Positions 8,195-14,777 of a stretch of 22,052 nucleotides of DNA are shown here, in pieces (position 1 is the stretch's first letter; each line of letters opens with the position of its first letter). Under the pieces are notes generated by a model. It saw nothing but the letters and a program-made list of their open reading frames with translations. It was not told the DNA's origin and did not search any database. The position numbers and the translations under genes are program-made. This DNA comes from Deltaproteobacteria bacterium (GTDB lineage Bacteria; Desulfobacterota; Desulfobacteria; Desulfobacterales; BuS5), in contig JAGGWL010000273.1 of NCBI GenBank assembly GCA_021157555.1, positions 1 through 22,052 of the forward strand, written 5' to 3'.

Positions 8195-8223
8195 ATTATA
8201 GCGCTTTTTATGCGTTTAGTCAA
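8195..8223 (-). promoter_or_regulatory. Near-consensus sigma-70 promoter for the deacetylase operon
   Basis: On the minus strand TTGACT (8223-8218) and a perfect TATAAT (8200-8195) are separated by exactly 17 bases. Predicted transcription starts near 8188, just ahead of the small ORF and the deacetylase gene. It is the best housekeeping promoter seen in the window. Confidence 0.8.
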
Positions 8224-8264
8224 TGTTTTTGTTAATTATTTCCATGATCTTTGCAACACCCTTT

Positions 8265-8276
8265 AGGTAGCTACCT
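8265..8276. promoter_or_regulatory. 12-bp perfect palindrome, candidate operator
   Basis: AGGTAGCTACCT is perfectly self-complementary and lies in the divergent intergenic region, overlapping the first base of a TTGACA box by one position. It sits about 42 bases upstream of the -35 box of the opposite promoter. A dimeric regulator site is possible, but no adjacent regulator gene is seen. Confidence 0.35.
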
Positions 8277-8399
8277 TGACATTGATACTTTGTTTTATCT
8301 AGCTCGAAACTATTGATTGTTTTACCACTTTTTTCCATTGCAAGCTGACAACTATGACGGTTTTCGCAGAGCTATCAAACTTCAAACGTTTCCGGGAGG

Positions 8400-9179
8400 A
8401 TGATGATTGACATGAATGAGAAAATAAAAATATCCACTAAGTTAACCGGGAAAAAAATGATAATATATCTGGCCGTATGGTTTTTTATCTGTAGCTGTTT
8501 TTTTCTTTATATTCATATAAAGAAAAACAACCACAGAAAAGCTTTGGTCAAGATCGGTGTTTCCATAGCAAGAGATATTTCAAGTCAGTCTGGATTGCCT
8601 CTTTTAGAGCAGAATATTCTTGTTTTGAGCCGGATCATAGAGAAAATAACCCAGAAACCTGAAGTTGTTTTTGCATCAATTATTGATCATAAAAATAAAA
8701 TAATTGCCTATACTGATCAGAAACAGTTTCTTACTCTGAACCGCCAGAAGGCGGGGATCCTTGACAATGTTTATTTTTGGAGAATACCCAATACGAATCA
8801 CCAGAGGGTAATGAATTTTTCTTCCGATGTCACCTTTTCAGGTACCAAGATCGGAGAAGTATTCATATCTCTTTCAATAGAAGATATGGGGCAGTTAAAA
8901 TACGTATTCATCATTTTTACAATATTAACTTTACTGGGTATTATTTTTATATTCGGAATTGTTAACTATAAGGACTATTTTTCATGGTTAAAAACCCTGG
9001 GTGCAAAATTAAAACTCCAGAAAAATCCTCTTTTGCAAGATTTGGAGAATCCTGAAATTTCATGCCCCCTTTGCGGTAGCCACGAGAACTTTTCCTTGAA
9101 GGTGGAGGAATTAATCTGGGTTAAACGACTTTTAATCGCTCAGTGTGTAGGAATTATTAAAAAGGTGGCAGCAAAATAA
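8400..9179 (+). CDS. Two-TM extracytoplasmic sensor-like protein with CPxCG tail
   Basis: The 259-aa protein has TM1 at about 20-39, an extracytoplasmic domain of about 130 residues, TM2 at about 168-190, and a short cytoplasmic tail carrying CPLCG, part of a zinc-ribbon-like motif. The extracytoplasmic part (GLPLLEQNILVLSRIIEKI, then ASIIDHKNKIIAYTD) closely parallels the sensor half of the next protein (GTPLLENDILTLNVALGEL, AILDHEGKIIAHSD). This is a single Cache-like domain arrangement. It has no output domain of its own, so it may heterodimerise with the kinase or modulate it. Three in-frame ATGs (8400, 8403 and 8412) follow GGGAGG at 8394-8399; the third has the most usable, though long, spacing (12). 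The next gene starts 33 bases later. Confidence 0.8.
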   Translation: MMIDMNEKIKISTKLTGKKMIIYLAVWFFICSCFFLYIHIKKNNHRKALVKIGVSIARDISSQSGLPLLEQNILVLSRIIEKITQKPEVVFASIIDHKNKIIAYTDQKQFLTLNRQKAGILDNVYFWRIPNTNHQRVMNFSSDVTFSGTKIGEVFISLSIEDMGQLKYVFIIFTILTLLGIIFIFGIVNYKDYFSWLKTLGAKLKLQKNPLLQDLENPEISCPLCGSHENFSLKVEELIWVKRLLIAQCVGIIKKVAAK

Positions 9180-9212
9180 AAATAATATCGGCTTGTTAAT
9201 TGGAGAACAACT

Positions 9213-10823
9213 ATGGCAGTCACCGAAAAAGTACTCACATCCATTACATGGATGAAACTACTGGCAACGGGTACCTATAGGAACATGTTAGGAAGATTGC
9301 TGAAAAACCAATTCATCTACAGAAATAAAAAGCCTTTGGTAATTTATCTGCTGCTTTTTATTATAGTATCTTTTGCCGGCCACATATCTATTCGAAGTTA
9401 CCAGGAGAACTACAAAAATGCCTTTATGAACGCCAAAATTCAAGCGGCCAATAATCTAGGTGAAAAAGTCGGCACTCCTTTGTTGGAAAACGATATCCTG
9501 ACATTGAATGTTGCACTTGGAGAGCTGGAGAAAAAGAATAATCCAATTTTTACGGCGATTCTCGATCATGAAGGGAAAATCATTGCCCATAGTGATCCTG
9601 ATGTAATAGGCAATACATATACTATTCCAAAAGATGTAAAAATTTTGAAAACAGTTGATGATATCTCAATAGATCGACGAAAGTACAAAGGTAAGGCAAC
9701 CATAAGCTTCACAAAAGAGATCCTTTTTTCCAAAGTCCGGATAGGAGAGATTATTTTTGGTGTGGATGCCCAAAAACTGGATAAGATCATTAAAACATAT
9801 AATATGCTGCTTGCCGGTTTATGGGTGTTAACCATTATGGGGTTTATCGGGGCTATGTTTTTGACGGACCGGTATTTAAAGAAAAAAAGAGCAAGGCAGC
9901 TTGAAGAATTTGAGAAGTCCGGTAAAATTGGTCCCTATATACTTACAAAAAAAATTGCCCAGGGCGGAATGGCTGAATTGTATCTAGCTAAGCATATCCG
10001 GGAAGATGGTTTCAAACGAATCGTTGCCATTAAAAAGATACTTCCCCATCTTGCCCAGAATCCGGATTTTGTAAAGATGTTCATTAGGGAAGCGCGTCTT
10101 GCCGCAATGCTTCAACACCCTAATATTGTACAGATCTTTGACCTCATCAAAATACATAATTCAAGTTTCATTGTGATGGAATATGTCGATGGGAAAAATC
10201 TTGCAGAAATTATGGCCCATGAAAAGCAAGGGTTGCCGATTGATCTTTCCATATTTTTAATTCAAAAGATCAGTTCAGGCCTGTATTACGCCCATACGAA
10301 AAAGAATGCTGATACCAATGAACCTTTAAATATCGTCCATAGGGATGTCAGCCCCCAAAATATATTGATATCCCTTACAGGAGAAATTAAAATAGTTGAT
10401 TTTGGAATTTCCAAGGCCCGGTCCGAACCCAGTTTTACCCAGGCAGGGGTGCTCAAGGGTAAATTGTCATATCTTTCTCCTGAACAGGCATTAGGCAAAG
10501 AAACGGACCACCGGGCGGATTTATATGCGCTTGGCATTATATTTTACGAAATACTTTCTGGCAAAAGGCTGTATCATTTCAAGAATGCAATCGAAGCCTG
10601 TACCCTCCTTCCCAAAACCGAAGTTACTCCTATCATTGAATTGAGATCCGATATTCCGAAAGGTCTTAATGACATTGTGATGAAATGTCTGGAAAAGGAT
10701 CCAGCCGTGAGATATCAGTCAGGTAAGGAAATTTATATAGATCTGTCCAACTTAAAAAAACAATTGAATATCACCTATGATGAATCGAATCTGGCGGAAT
10801 TCATGACCCAAGGGAACTTTTAG
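9213..10823 (+). CDS. Transmembrane Ser/Thr protein kinase (Hanks type) with extracytoplasmic sensor
   Basis: The 536-aa protein contains TM1 (42-58), a Cache-like extracytoplasmic domain (about 62-195), TM2 (197-217) and a complete protein kinase domain (about 240-515). Kinase landmarks are the glycine loop AQGGMAELY (249-257), catalytic Lys274 in VAIKK, HRDVSPQN with Asp378, DFG Asp396, and SPE at 422-424 in the activation segment. All catalytic residues are present, so it should be active and phosphorylate Ser/Thr in response to a periplasmic signal. A GGAGA ribosome binding site precedes the ATG by 7 bases. It is linked to the paralogous sensor upstream and to a barrel gene downstream. 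Two FHA proteins encoded about 6-9 kb away are candidate phospho-threonine readers, by inference only. Confidence 0.95.
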   Translation: MAVTEKVLTSITWMKLLATGTYRNMLGRLLKNQFIYRNKKPLVIYLLLFIIVSFAGHISIRSYQENYKNAFMNAKIQAANNLGEKVGTPLLENDILTLNVALGELEKKNNPIFTAILDHEGKIIAHSDPDVIGNTYTIPKDVKILKTVDDISIDRRKYKGKATISFTKEILFSKVRIGEIIFGVDAQKLDKIIKTYNMLLAGLWVLTIMGFIGAMFLTDRYLKKKRARQLEEFEKSGKIGPYILTKKIAQGGMAELYLAKHIREDGFKRIVAIKKILPHLAQNPDFVKMFIREARLAAMLQHPNIVQIFDLIKIHNSSFIVMEYVDGKNLAEIMAHEKQGLPIDLSIFLIQKISSGLYYAHTKKNADTNEPLNIVHRDVSPQNILISLTGEIKIVDFGISKARSEPSFTQAGVLKGKLSYLSPEQALGKETDHRADLYALGIIFYEILSGKRLYHFKNAIEACTLLPKTEVTPIIELRSDIPKGLNDIVMKCLEKDPAVRYQSGKEIYIDLSNLKKQLNITYDESNLAEFMTQGNF

Positions 10824-10864
10824 TGGCAAATATTCTTGGTTCCAACTTTTACGAGGAGGGCAAG

Positions 10865-12262
10865 ATGAAATTTGTGCGCAGCTTATTGTTATTCAGTTTG
10901 TTTGTGGCGATCTGTTTTTCTTGTTGTGGTTATGGTGTCAGCTTAGCAGCTGATAAAGATATCGCCAAGCAGGAAATCAAGGGAAAAAAGAAACTTGAGT
11001 TTTGGAGCAACGTACGATTTAGGTATGAAATACAAGATAATTTTAATGCAAAATACTATGGAAGTGATCCGGCTCAAGGAAAAGAGGATGATTCCTTCCT
11101 CTTAGGAAGATTTCGATTTGGATTTCGCTACCATCTCAACAAAATAATCCATCTCTCTGTGGGAGTGCAACATTCTGAAGTCTGGGATTGTGCCATGAAA
11201 GATGAGGATTTCTATAAACCTTTTTTCGAACATCAGAATAATCCCTACGAGGACAGTTGGGAGCCTTTTAATACGTATATAGAAATCAAGAATCTTTTTC
11301 CCTTCAGTATTAGGGCCGGCAGGCAGCTTATCTTTTATGGAAATAAACGGATTTACGGTCCCGGAGCATGGGGAAACACAGGTAGGTGGATATGGGATGC
11401 CGTAAAACTCCATTACCCATTTAACAGAGGCTTTTTGGATGCATACTATGGGCAGACCATGATTCATGATCCCCATCACTTGAGTTGGAGCCACAGGAGC
11501 GGATTTAAAAGTGTGGGATTTTACGGTCAATTTAAACTGCCAAAGAGTTTCTTAGGTATTGCAATTGAGCCGTTTGCGATGACCAAGTTAAACAATCACG
11601 ATCTGTACAAAGGTGAAGATCGTCAGGTTGGAGATTTTGACGCTTACTACGTGGGTGCAAGGATTTGCAAGAAAGACTATAAAGGATTTGATTTCGATGC
11701 TACCTATATAAAGCAAGAGGGTGATAGCGCCAGTGATAACATTGATGCTTACGGTTATCATTGCTTGCTTGGTTACAGGGCCAAACAGATACCCCTCAAA
11801 CCACGAGTCAGCTTAGAATATACCTATGCCTCAGGTGACAGTGACCCCACCGACGGCTCACTTGAAACATTTGACGGTGCATTCGGGGCCAGAGATAAAA
11901 TGATGGGAAGAATGAATCTGTTTCATTGGAAAAATCTCAAGGATGCTCAGATAAACCTAGACCTCAAGCCTATGAAAACACTTTCCTTTACATTAGGCTA
12001 CCACCAATTCTGGCTGGCCGAAGAAAAAGATGCCTGGTATCTTAACAAGAAAACGTATCGGGACAAGACCGGAAACTCGGGAGACAAAGTGGGAAAGGAG
12101 TTTGATATCTTAGGAAAGTGGACGATTCCAAAAGTGGCTGAAGTCCAGTTTGGGTACGGACATTTCTGGCCGGACGAGTTCGCGAAAAACGTGGCTTCTG
12201 AGAAAGAGGGAAACTGGTTATTTTTACAGTTTCTATATAAATTCTCATACGGTATATTATGA
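10865..12262 (+). CDS. Alginate-export-like outer-membrane beta-barrel protein
   Basis: The mature part (465 aa from this start) follows a signal peptide ending GVSLAA. The body shows the pattern of the alginate-export (AlgE-like) barrel family: an early KLEFWSNVRFRYEIQDNF strand, LGRFRFGFRYHLN, SVGVQHSEVW, then the IRAGRQLIFYGNKRIYGPGAWGN region, followed by alternating strands and a final short loop. A GTG at 10823 overlaps the kinase stop. However, the ATG at 10865 is preferred because AGGAGG lies 5 bases before it and the signal peptide begins there. The gene is third in the kinase operon and is followed by a strong hairpin. It may be a porin-like channel for anionic sugars or other solutes; export of alginate itself is not implied. 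Confidence 0.85.
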   Translation: MKFVRSLLLFSLFVAICFSCCGYGVSLAADKDIAKQEIKGKKKLEFWSNVRFRYEIQDNFNAKYYGSDPAQGKEDDSFLLGRFRFGFRYHLNKIIHLSVGVQHSEVWDCAMKDEDFYKPFFEHQNNPYEDSWEPFNTYIEIKNLFPFSIRAGRQLIFYGNKRIYGPGAWGNTGRWIWDAVKLHYPFNRGFLDAYYGQTMIHDPHHLSWSHRSGFKSVGFYGQFKLPKSFLGIAIEPFAMTKLNNHDLYKGEDRQVGDFDAYYVGARICKKDYKGFDFDATYIKQEGDSASDNIDAYGYHCLLGYRAKQIPLKPRVSLEYTYASGDSDPTDGSLETFDGAFGARDKMMGRMNLFHWKNLKDAQINLDLKPMKTLSFTLGYHQFWLAEEKDAWYLNKKTYRDKTGNSGDKVGKEFDILGKWTIPKVAEVQFGYGHFWPDEFAKNVASEKEGNWLFLQFLYKFSYGIL

Positions 12263-12302
12263 TGCTTCCTTTTCCCACTAATCCGTAATAACCAAAAAAG
12301 AT

Positions 12303-12339
12303 GGGCAAGAATGACAAAAAAAGACTGTCATTCTTGCCC
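12303..12339. terminator. Perfect 14-bp stem-loop after the kinase operon
   Basis: GGGCAAGAATGACA (12303-12316) pairs perfectly with TGTCATTCTTGCCC (12326-12339) around a 9-base loop. It lies 40 bases past the barrel stop. There is no good T-run on the plus side (CGCAATTCTT). A run of six A just upstream would give a T-run on the minus strand, so the hairpin may work in both directions or mainly as an RNA end stabiliser. Confidence 0.65.
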
Positions 12340-12506
12340 CGCAATTCTTAAATTTGGTCCTGCTCATTCCTGCTTGCCTTGGTCAGAACCTCCAGATATC
12401 GTTTCACATCCATCCACCACAAAATTGTAATCAGCCAAAGGTTCAGCCTGGCAGTCCACATCTTTTTGCAAAAAATCGCTCAACACAGGTTTAAATTAAA
12501 TTTTCT

Positions 12507-12535
12507 TGTAACTTTTCACGAATCATGTACGACAA
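12507..12535 (+). promoter_or_regulatory. Candidate ECF sigma factor promoter for the Spy-like gene
   Basis: TGTAAC (12507-12512) and CGAC (12530-12533) are separated by 17 bases. An AAC-containing -35 and a CGnC-type -10 are characteristic of many extracytoplasmic-function sigma factors. The next gene but one downstream encodes an ECF sigma factor, so this is plausibly its own target site. There is no better sigma-70 match in the same stretch. Confidence 0.5.
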
Positions 12536-12623
12536 ATACTATTAAGAGACGTTTTTCAATTAATCAGGAAAAGCCCGTTAGAAGGCTCAACAGTTAACTG
12601 ATGGATAAATAAGGAGGTCTGAA

Positions 12624-13145
12624 ATGAAATCGAAAAAAATGCTAGGACTTATTACTGCTGGTATCGTTGTCATTGTTGGTACGTTAATTTTTACGGGAAC
12701 ATTGCTGGCAGGGGGAAATTTTTCCAAATGTCTATCAGGATTTGGCATGCACAGAGGCATGATGGGCATGAATATGTTTATGGATCTCAACCTTTCAGAT
12801 ACTCAAAAGGATCAGGTGCAAGCAATTATTATGGAGCATCGAGACCAGATGGAGAATACGGTGACTGAGCTCCGTCAGACAATGAGAGAAACCATGTTCA
12901 ATGCAATTTTTGCCGAAGAATTCGATGAAGAAAAAGTACGCGATGCCTTCCAGGAAACATCCCCAGCCAGGGAGGAGATGTTTGTACAGAAAGCAAAAAT
13001 GATTGCGAAAATAAAAACAATACTTGATCCGGAACAGGTAGAATTATTAAAGGAACGGAAAACCCGGATGATGGAAAGATGGAGTGACCGCGGCGGCTTC
13101 AGGCAAATGATGTTCAAATCCCGTTGCCGAAATAGTCATGAATAA
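12624..13145 (+). CDS. Periplasmic Spy/CpxP/ZraP-like protein, Met-rich
   Basis: The 173-aa protein has an N-terminal signal or anchor (about 6-29, ending LLAGG) and a Met/His-rich patch (GMHRGMMGMNMFM, 41-53). Two LTxxQ-like motifs follow, LSDTQKDQV (57-65) and LDPEQVELL further on, separated by charged amphipathic helices. This is the layout of Spy/CpxP-type periplasmic chaperones and of heavy-metal-resistance proteins of the ZraP kind. The Met/His patch could bind copper or another soft metal. AAGGAGG lies 6 bases before the ATG, an excellent ribosome binding site. It is preceded by an ECF-type promoter and followed by a 14-bp hairpin, so it is its own transcription unit and probably a target of the sigma factor encoded next. 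Confidence 0.88.
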   Translation: MKSKKMLGLITAGIVVIVGTLIFTGTLLAGGNFSKCLSGFGMHRGMMGMNMFMDLNLSDTQKDQVQAIIMEHRDQMENTVTELRQTMRETMFNAIFAEEFDEEKVRDAFQETSPAREEMFVQKAKMIAKIKTILDPEQVELLKERKTRMMERWSDRGGFRQMMFKSRCRNSHE

Positions 13146-13153
13146 ACCGGCTG

Positions 13154-13188
13154 GCATGGTCAGGAAAGCAATATTTTCCTGACCATGC
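13154..13188 (+). terminator. Perfect 14-bp stem-loop after the Spy-like gene
   Basis: GCATGGTCAGGAAA (13154-13167) pairs with TTTCCTGACCATGC (13175-13188) around a 7-base loop, 9 bases past the stop codon. There is no T-run after it, so it may be a partial terminator or an RNA stabiliser that separates expression of the Spy-like gene from the sigma factor gene. Confidence 0.6.
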
Positions 13189-13233
13189 TACCAATAATTG
13201 AAAAGTTACGAACAGACCCCCTGATACCTGAAC

Positions 13234-13824
13234 ATGCGTGAAAATCACAGCAAACCCAGCGATGATGAAATTATTCGCCGTATTCTTGATGGTGATGTCA
13301 ATGCATTTGAGCATTTGCTACTGAAATATCAGGAACAGGTTTTGAAAATTGTCAGGAAGCACATACCATATGGCCAGGTAGAAGAAACAGCTCAAGACGT
13401 ATTTGTCAGAGCCTATCAATCCCTGCCAACATTTAAAGGTAAAAGCGGTTTTTTGCAGTGGCTTTCAGTTATCGCGGTAAGAACCTGTTATGATTTCTGG
13501 AGAAAACGGTACAGAACCAGAGAATTTGCCATGAGTACGCTTACCGAGAAACATCAGGATTGGTTGGAAAAGATTATATCAGATCAATCCAGCCGGTTGT
13601 TTAATGAACAAAGTTCCCAAAAAGAGGCCAGGGAGGTGCTGAGCTGGGCTCTGGACAGATTGTCAGCTGAAGATAGAATGGTTTTGGAATTGGTATATCT
13701 GGAAGGCTTGTCTGGGAAAGAAGCCGCCGAATTTTTGGGCTGGAGTATTGCCAACGTAAAAATTCGATCTCATCGTTCCCGCAAAAAGCTTCGTAAATTA
13801 CTTGAGAAATCGATAGAAACTTAA
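13234..13824 (+). CDS. ECF-type RNA polymerase sigma factor
   Basis: The 196-aa protein has the two-domain ECF layout. Region 2 (about residues 10-95) contains ILDGDVNAFEHLLLKYQ, the ETAQDVFVRAYQSLPTFKG motif and the WLSVIAVRTCYDFWRKR helix. Region 4 (about 130-190) contains ALDRLSAEDRMVLELVYLEG and the helix-turn-helix GKEAAEFLGWSIANVKIRSH. The length and the adjacent single-TM gene fit sigma factors such as CnrH. No strong ribosome binding site precedes the ATG at 13234, suggesting modest translation. The downstream gene starts 11 bases after its stop. It probably directs transcription of the Spy-like gene and its own operon, released by a periplasmic signal. Confidence 0.95.
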   Translation: MRENHSKPSDDEIIRRILDGDVNAFEHLLLKYQEQVLKIVRKHIPYGQVEETAQDVFVRAYQSLPTFKGKSGFLQWLSVIAVRTCYDFWRKRYRTREFAMSTLTEKHQDWLEKIISDQSSRLFNEQSSQKEAREVLSWALDRLSAEDRMVLELVYLEGLSGKEAAEFLGWSIANVKIRSHRSRKKLRKLLEKSIET

Positions 13825-13835
13825 GAGGAGAGCAT

Positions 13836-14165
13836 ATGAAATCCTCTAAATGGGATGACATTAAAGTGAAGCAGGCACTTAAGGCAGTCTACAATGCAAA
13901 AGAAAACAACGGGCCTGAAGTGAGTGAACAGTTTGAAGCACAGGTCATGCGGCGTGTACGTGCTCTGGGGCCAATTTATTTCAGCCCTGATTATTTTTCG
14001 CTGTTCGAACAATATTTCTGGCGGCTTGTACCTGTTACCGCTGCCTTGATTATTGTATTGGTGGCCTGGACAATACAATTTGATTTCACTTCAGAGTTTG
14101 ATCTGGCAACCATCTTTATGAACAACCCGATCAGCTTCGACCTGATTCAACAGTTATTGATATAA
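13836..14165 (+). CDS. Putative single-TM anti-sigma factor (CnrY-like in layout)
   Basis: The 109-aa protein has a charged cytoplasmic N-terminal part (1-60, including VSEQFEAQVMRRVRAL), one TM helix at about 63-82 (RLVPVTAALIIVLVAWTIQF) and a short periplasmic tail of about 26 residues. It contains no Cys or His, so it is not a zinc-binding (ZAS-type) anti-sigma factor. Its size and topology instead fit CnrY-like proteins, which hold a CnrH-type sigma factor at the membrane. GAGGAG precedes the ATG by a few bases. It lies 11 bases after the sigma factor gene and its stop overlaps an ATG of the next frame. Function is inferred from position, size and topology; the sequence itself was not recognised. 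Confidence 0.75.
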   Translation: MKSSKWDDIKVKQALKAVYNAKENNGPEVSEQFEAQVMRRVRALGPIYFSPDYFSLFEQYFWRLVPVTAALIIVLVAWTIQFDFTSEFDLATIFMNNPISFDLIQQLLI

Positions 14166-14176
14166 TGGGGGGGGGA

Positions 14177-14584
14177 ATGAAAAAGCTAAAAGTTTGTATA
14201 GCTATACTTCTGATATTTATTCTGGGTATACTGGCCGGAACATTGGGGACCGGGTTTTTTATCAAGCATCGGATCGGGAGATTTGTTCAAGGTAACGGAC
14301 CTTTTCCACCAATAAAAATTCTGGAAAGGCTTTCAACTAAGCTCGATCTTTCAAAATCACAGCAGATGGAAATTGAAAAGATTTTGGAGCAAGCGAAAGA
14401 CCAGTTGATTGAGTTCAGACAGGTGTATCGCCCTAAGTTTGAAAAGATTTTCAATAACACTATCGAGCAGATCAAACAAAAACTCGACAAAAAGCAAACG
14501 CAGAAACTGGACAAATTAACTAAAAGGTTAAAGCATCGTTTTCGTAACCACCCCAGTCAACGACCGTTTCTATCCGAAAACTGA
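14177..14584 (+). CDS. Membrane-anchored Spy/CnrX-like periplasmic protein
   Basis: The 135-aa protein starts with a TM anchor (CIAILLIFILGILAGTLG) and continues with an all-helical charged domain. That domain carries one LTxxQ-like motif (LDLSKSQQMEIEKIL) and a Lys/Gln-rich second helix. This is the organisation of the CnrX/ZraP heavy-metal-resistance superfamily, in which an anchored helical hairpin senses periplasmic metal or misfolding and controls an anti-sigma factor. Metal-ligand His pairs of CnrX are not evident; His occurs only near the anchor (KHRIG) and near the C-terminus (KHRFRNH). A first ATG at 14165 overlaps the upstream stop, but nine G bases (14167-14175) follow it and would serve as ribosome binding site for the ATG at 14177. 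Frame 14165 would add MGGG. Confidence 0.8.
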   Translation: MKKLKVCIAILLIFILGILAGTLGTGFFIKHRIGRFVQGNGPFPPIKILERLSTKLDLSKSQQMEIEKILEQAKDQLIEFRQVYRPKFEKIFNNTIEQIKQKLDKKQTQKLDKLTKRLKHRFRNHPSQRPFLSEN

Positions 14585-14740
14585 GCTGATAAAAAATTGC
14601 CTTTCAAGGGGCTGCCATAAGGAGAAACAGCCGAAACAGACATGGGAGAATTAATAGCTCTGTAAACATCCGATTTGGAATTCCAACCTATTGAAACCGA
14701 AGACCTAATCAATCCTGTTCCTCAACCTTAAGAAAGAAAA

Positions 14741-14763
14741 GTTCAGGTTTGAACCTTTATTTT
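14741..14763. terminator. Weak stem-loop between convergent genes
   Basis: GTTCA (14741-14745) and TGAAC (14750-14754) form a 5-bp stem with a 4-base loop, followed by CTTTATTTT on the plus strand. It lies between the Spy-like gene and the convergent histidine kinase gene, where a terminator is expected, but the stem is short. Confidence 0.3.
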
Positions 14764-14777
14764 GATATTATCACGTT

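Larger units (their letters stand above)
8065..8399. other. Divergent regulatory region between deacetylase and kinase operons
   Basis: The 335 bases between the divergent genes contain, on the minus strand, the sigma-70 promoter and the 41-codon ORF described separately. On the plus strand there is a TTGACA at 8276-8281 that directly abuts a perfect 12-base palindrome, AGGTAGCTACCT (8265-8276). A matching -10 box at normal spacing is not evident, so the plus-strand promoter remains unlocated. The palindrome could be an operator. Confidence 0.5.
12263..12623. other. Intergenic region with hairpin and ECF-type promoter
   Basis: The 361 bases between the barrel gene and the Spy-like gene hold the 14-bp stem-loop (12303-12339), an unremarkable stretch (12340-12500) where I see no gene, and a candidate ECF sigma promoter (12507-12535) about 88 bases before the Spy-like start. 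Confidence 0.6.

Noticed and set aside
8276..8304. TTGACA at 8276 as a full sigma-70 promoter for the kinase operon
   Set aside because: No acceptable -10 hexamer lies 15-19 bases downstream; only TATCTA at 14 bases is present, so the promoter was not called.
8941..9179. Frameshift splitting one sensor-kinase gene into the 8400 and 9213 genes
   Set aside because: Both proteins contain their own complete TM-sensor-TM unit and the second has its own ribosome binding site, so they are tandem paralogues rather than one broken gene.
11102..11530. 142-codon open frame antisense to the alginate-export-like gene
   Set aside because: The plus-strand gene has a signal peptide, a good ribosome binding site and barrel motifs. 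The antisense translation shows no domain or coding pattern.
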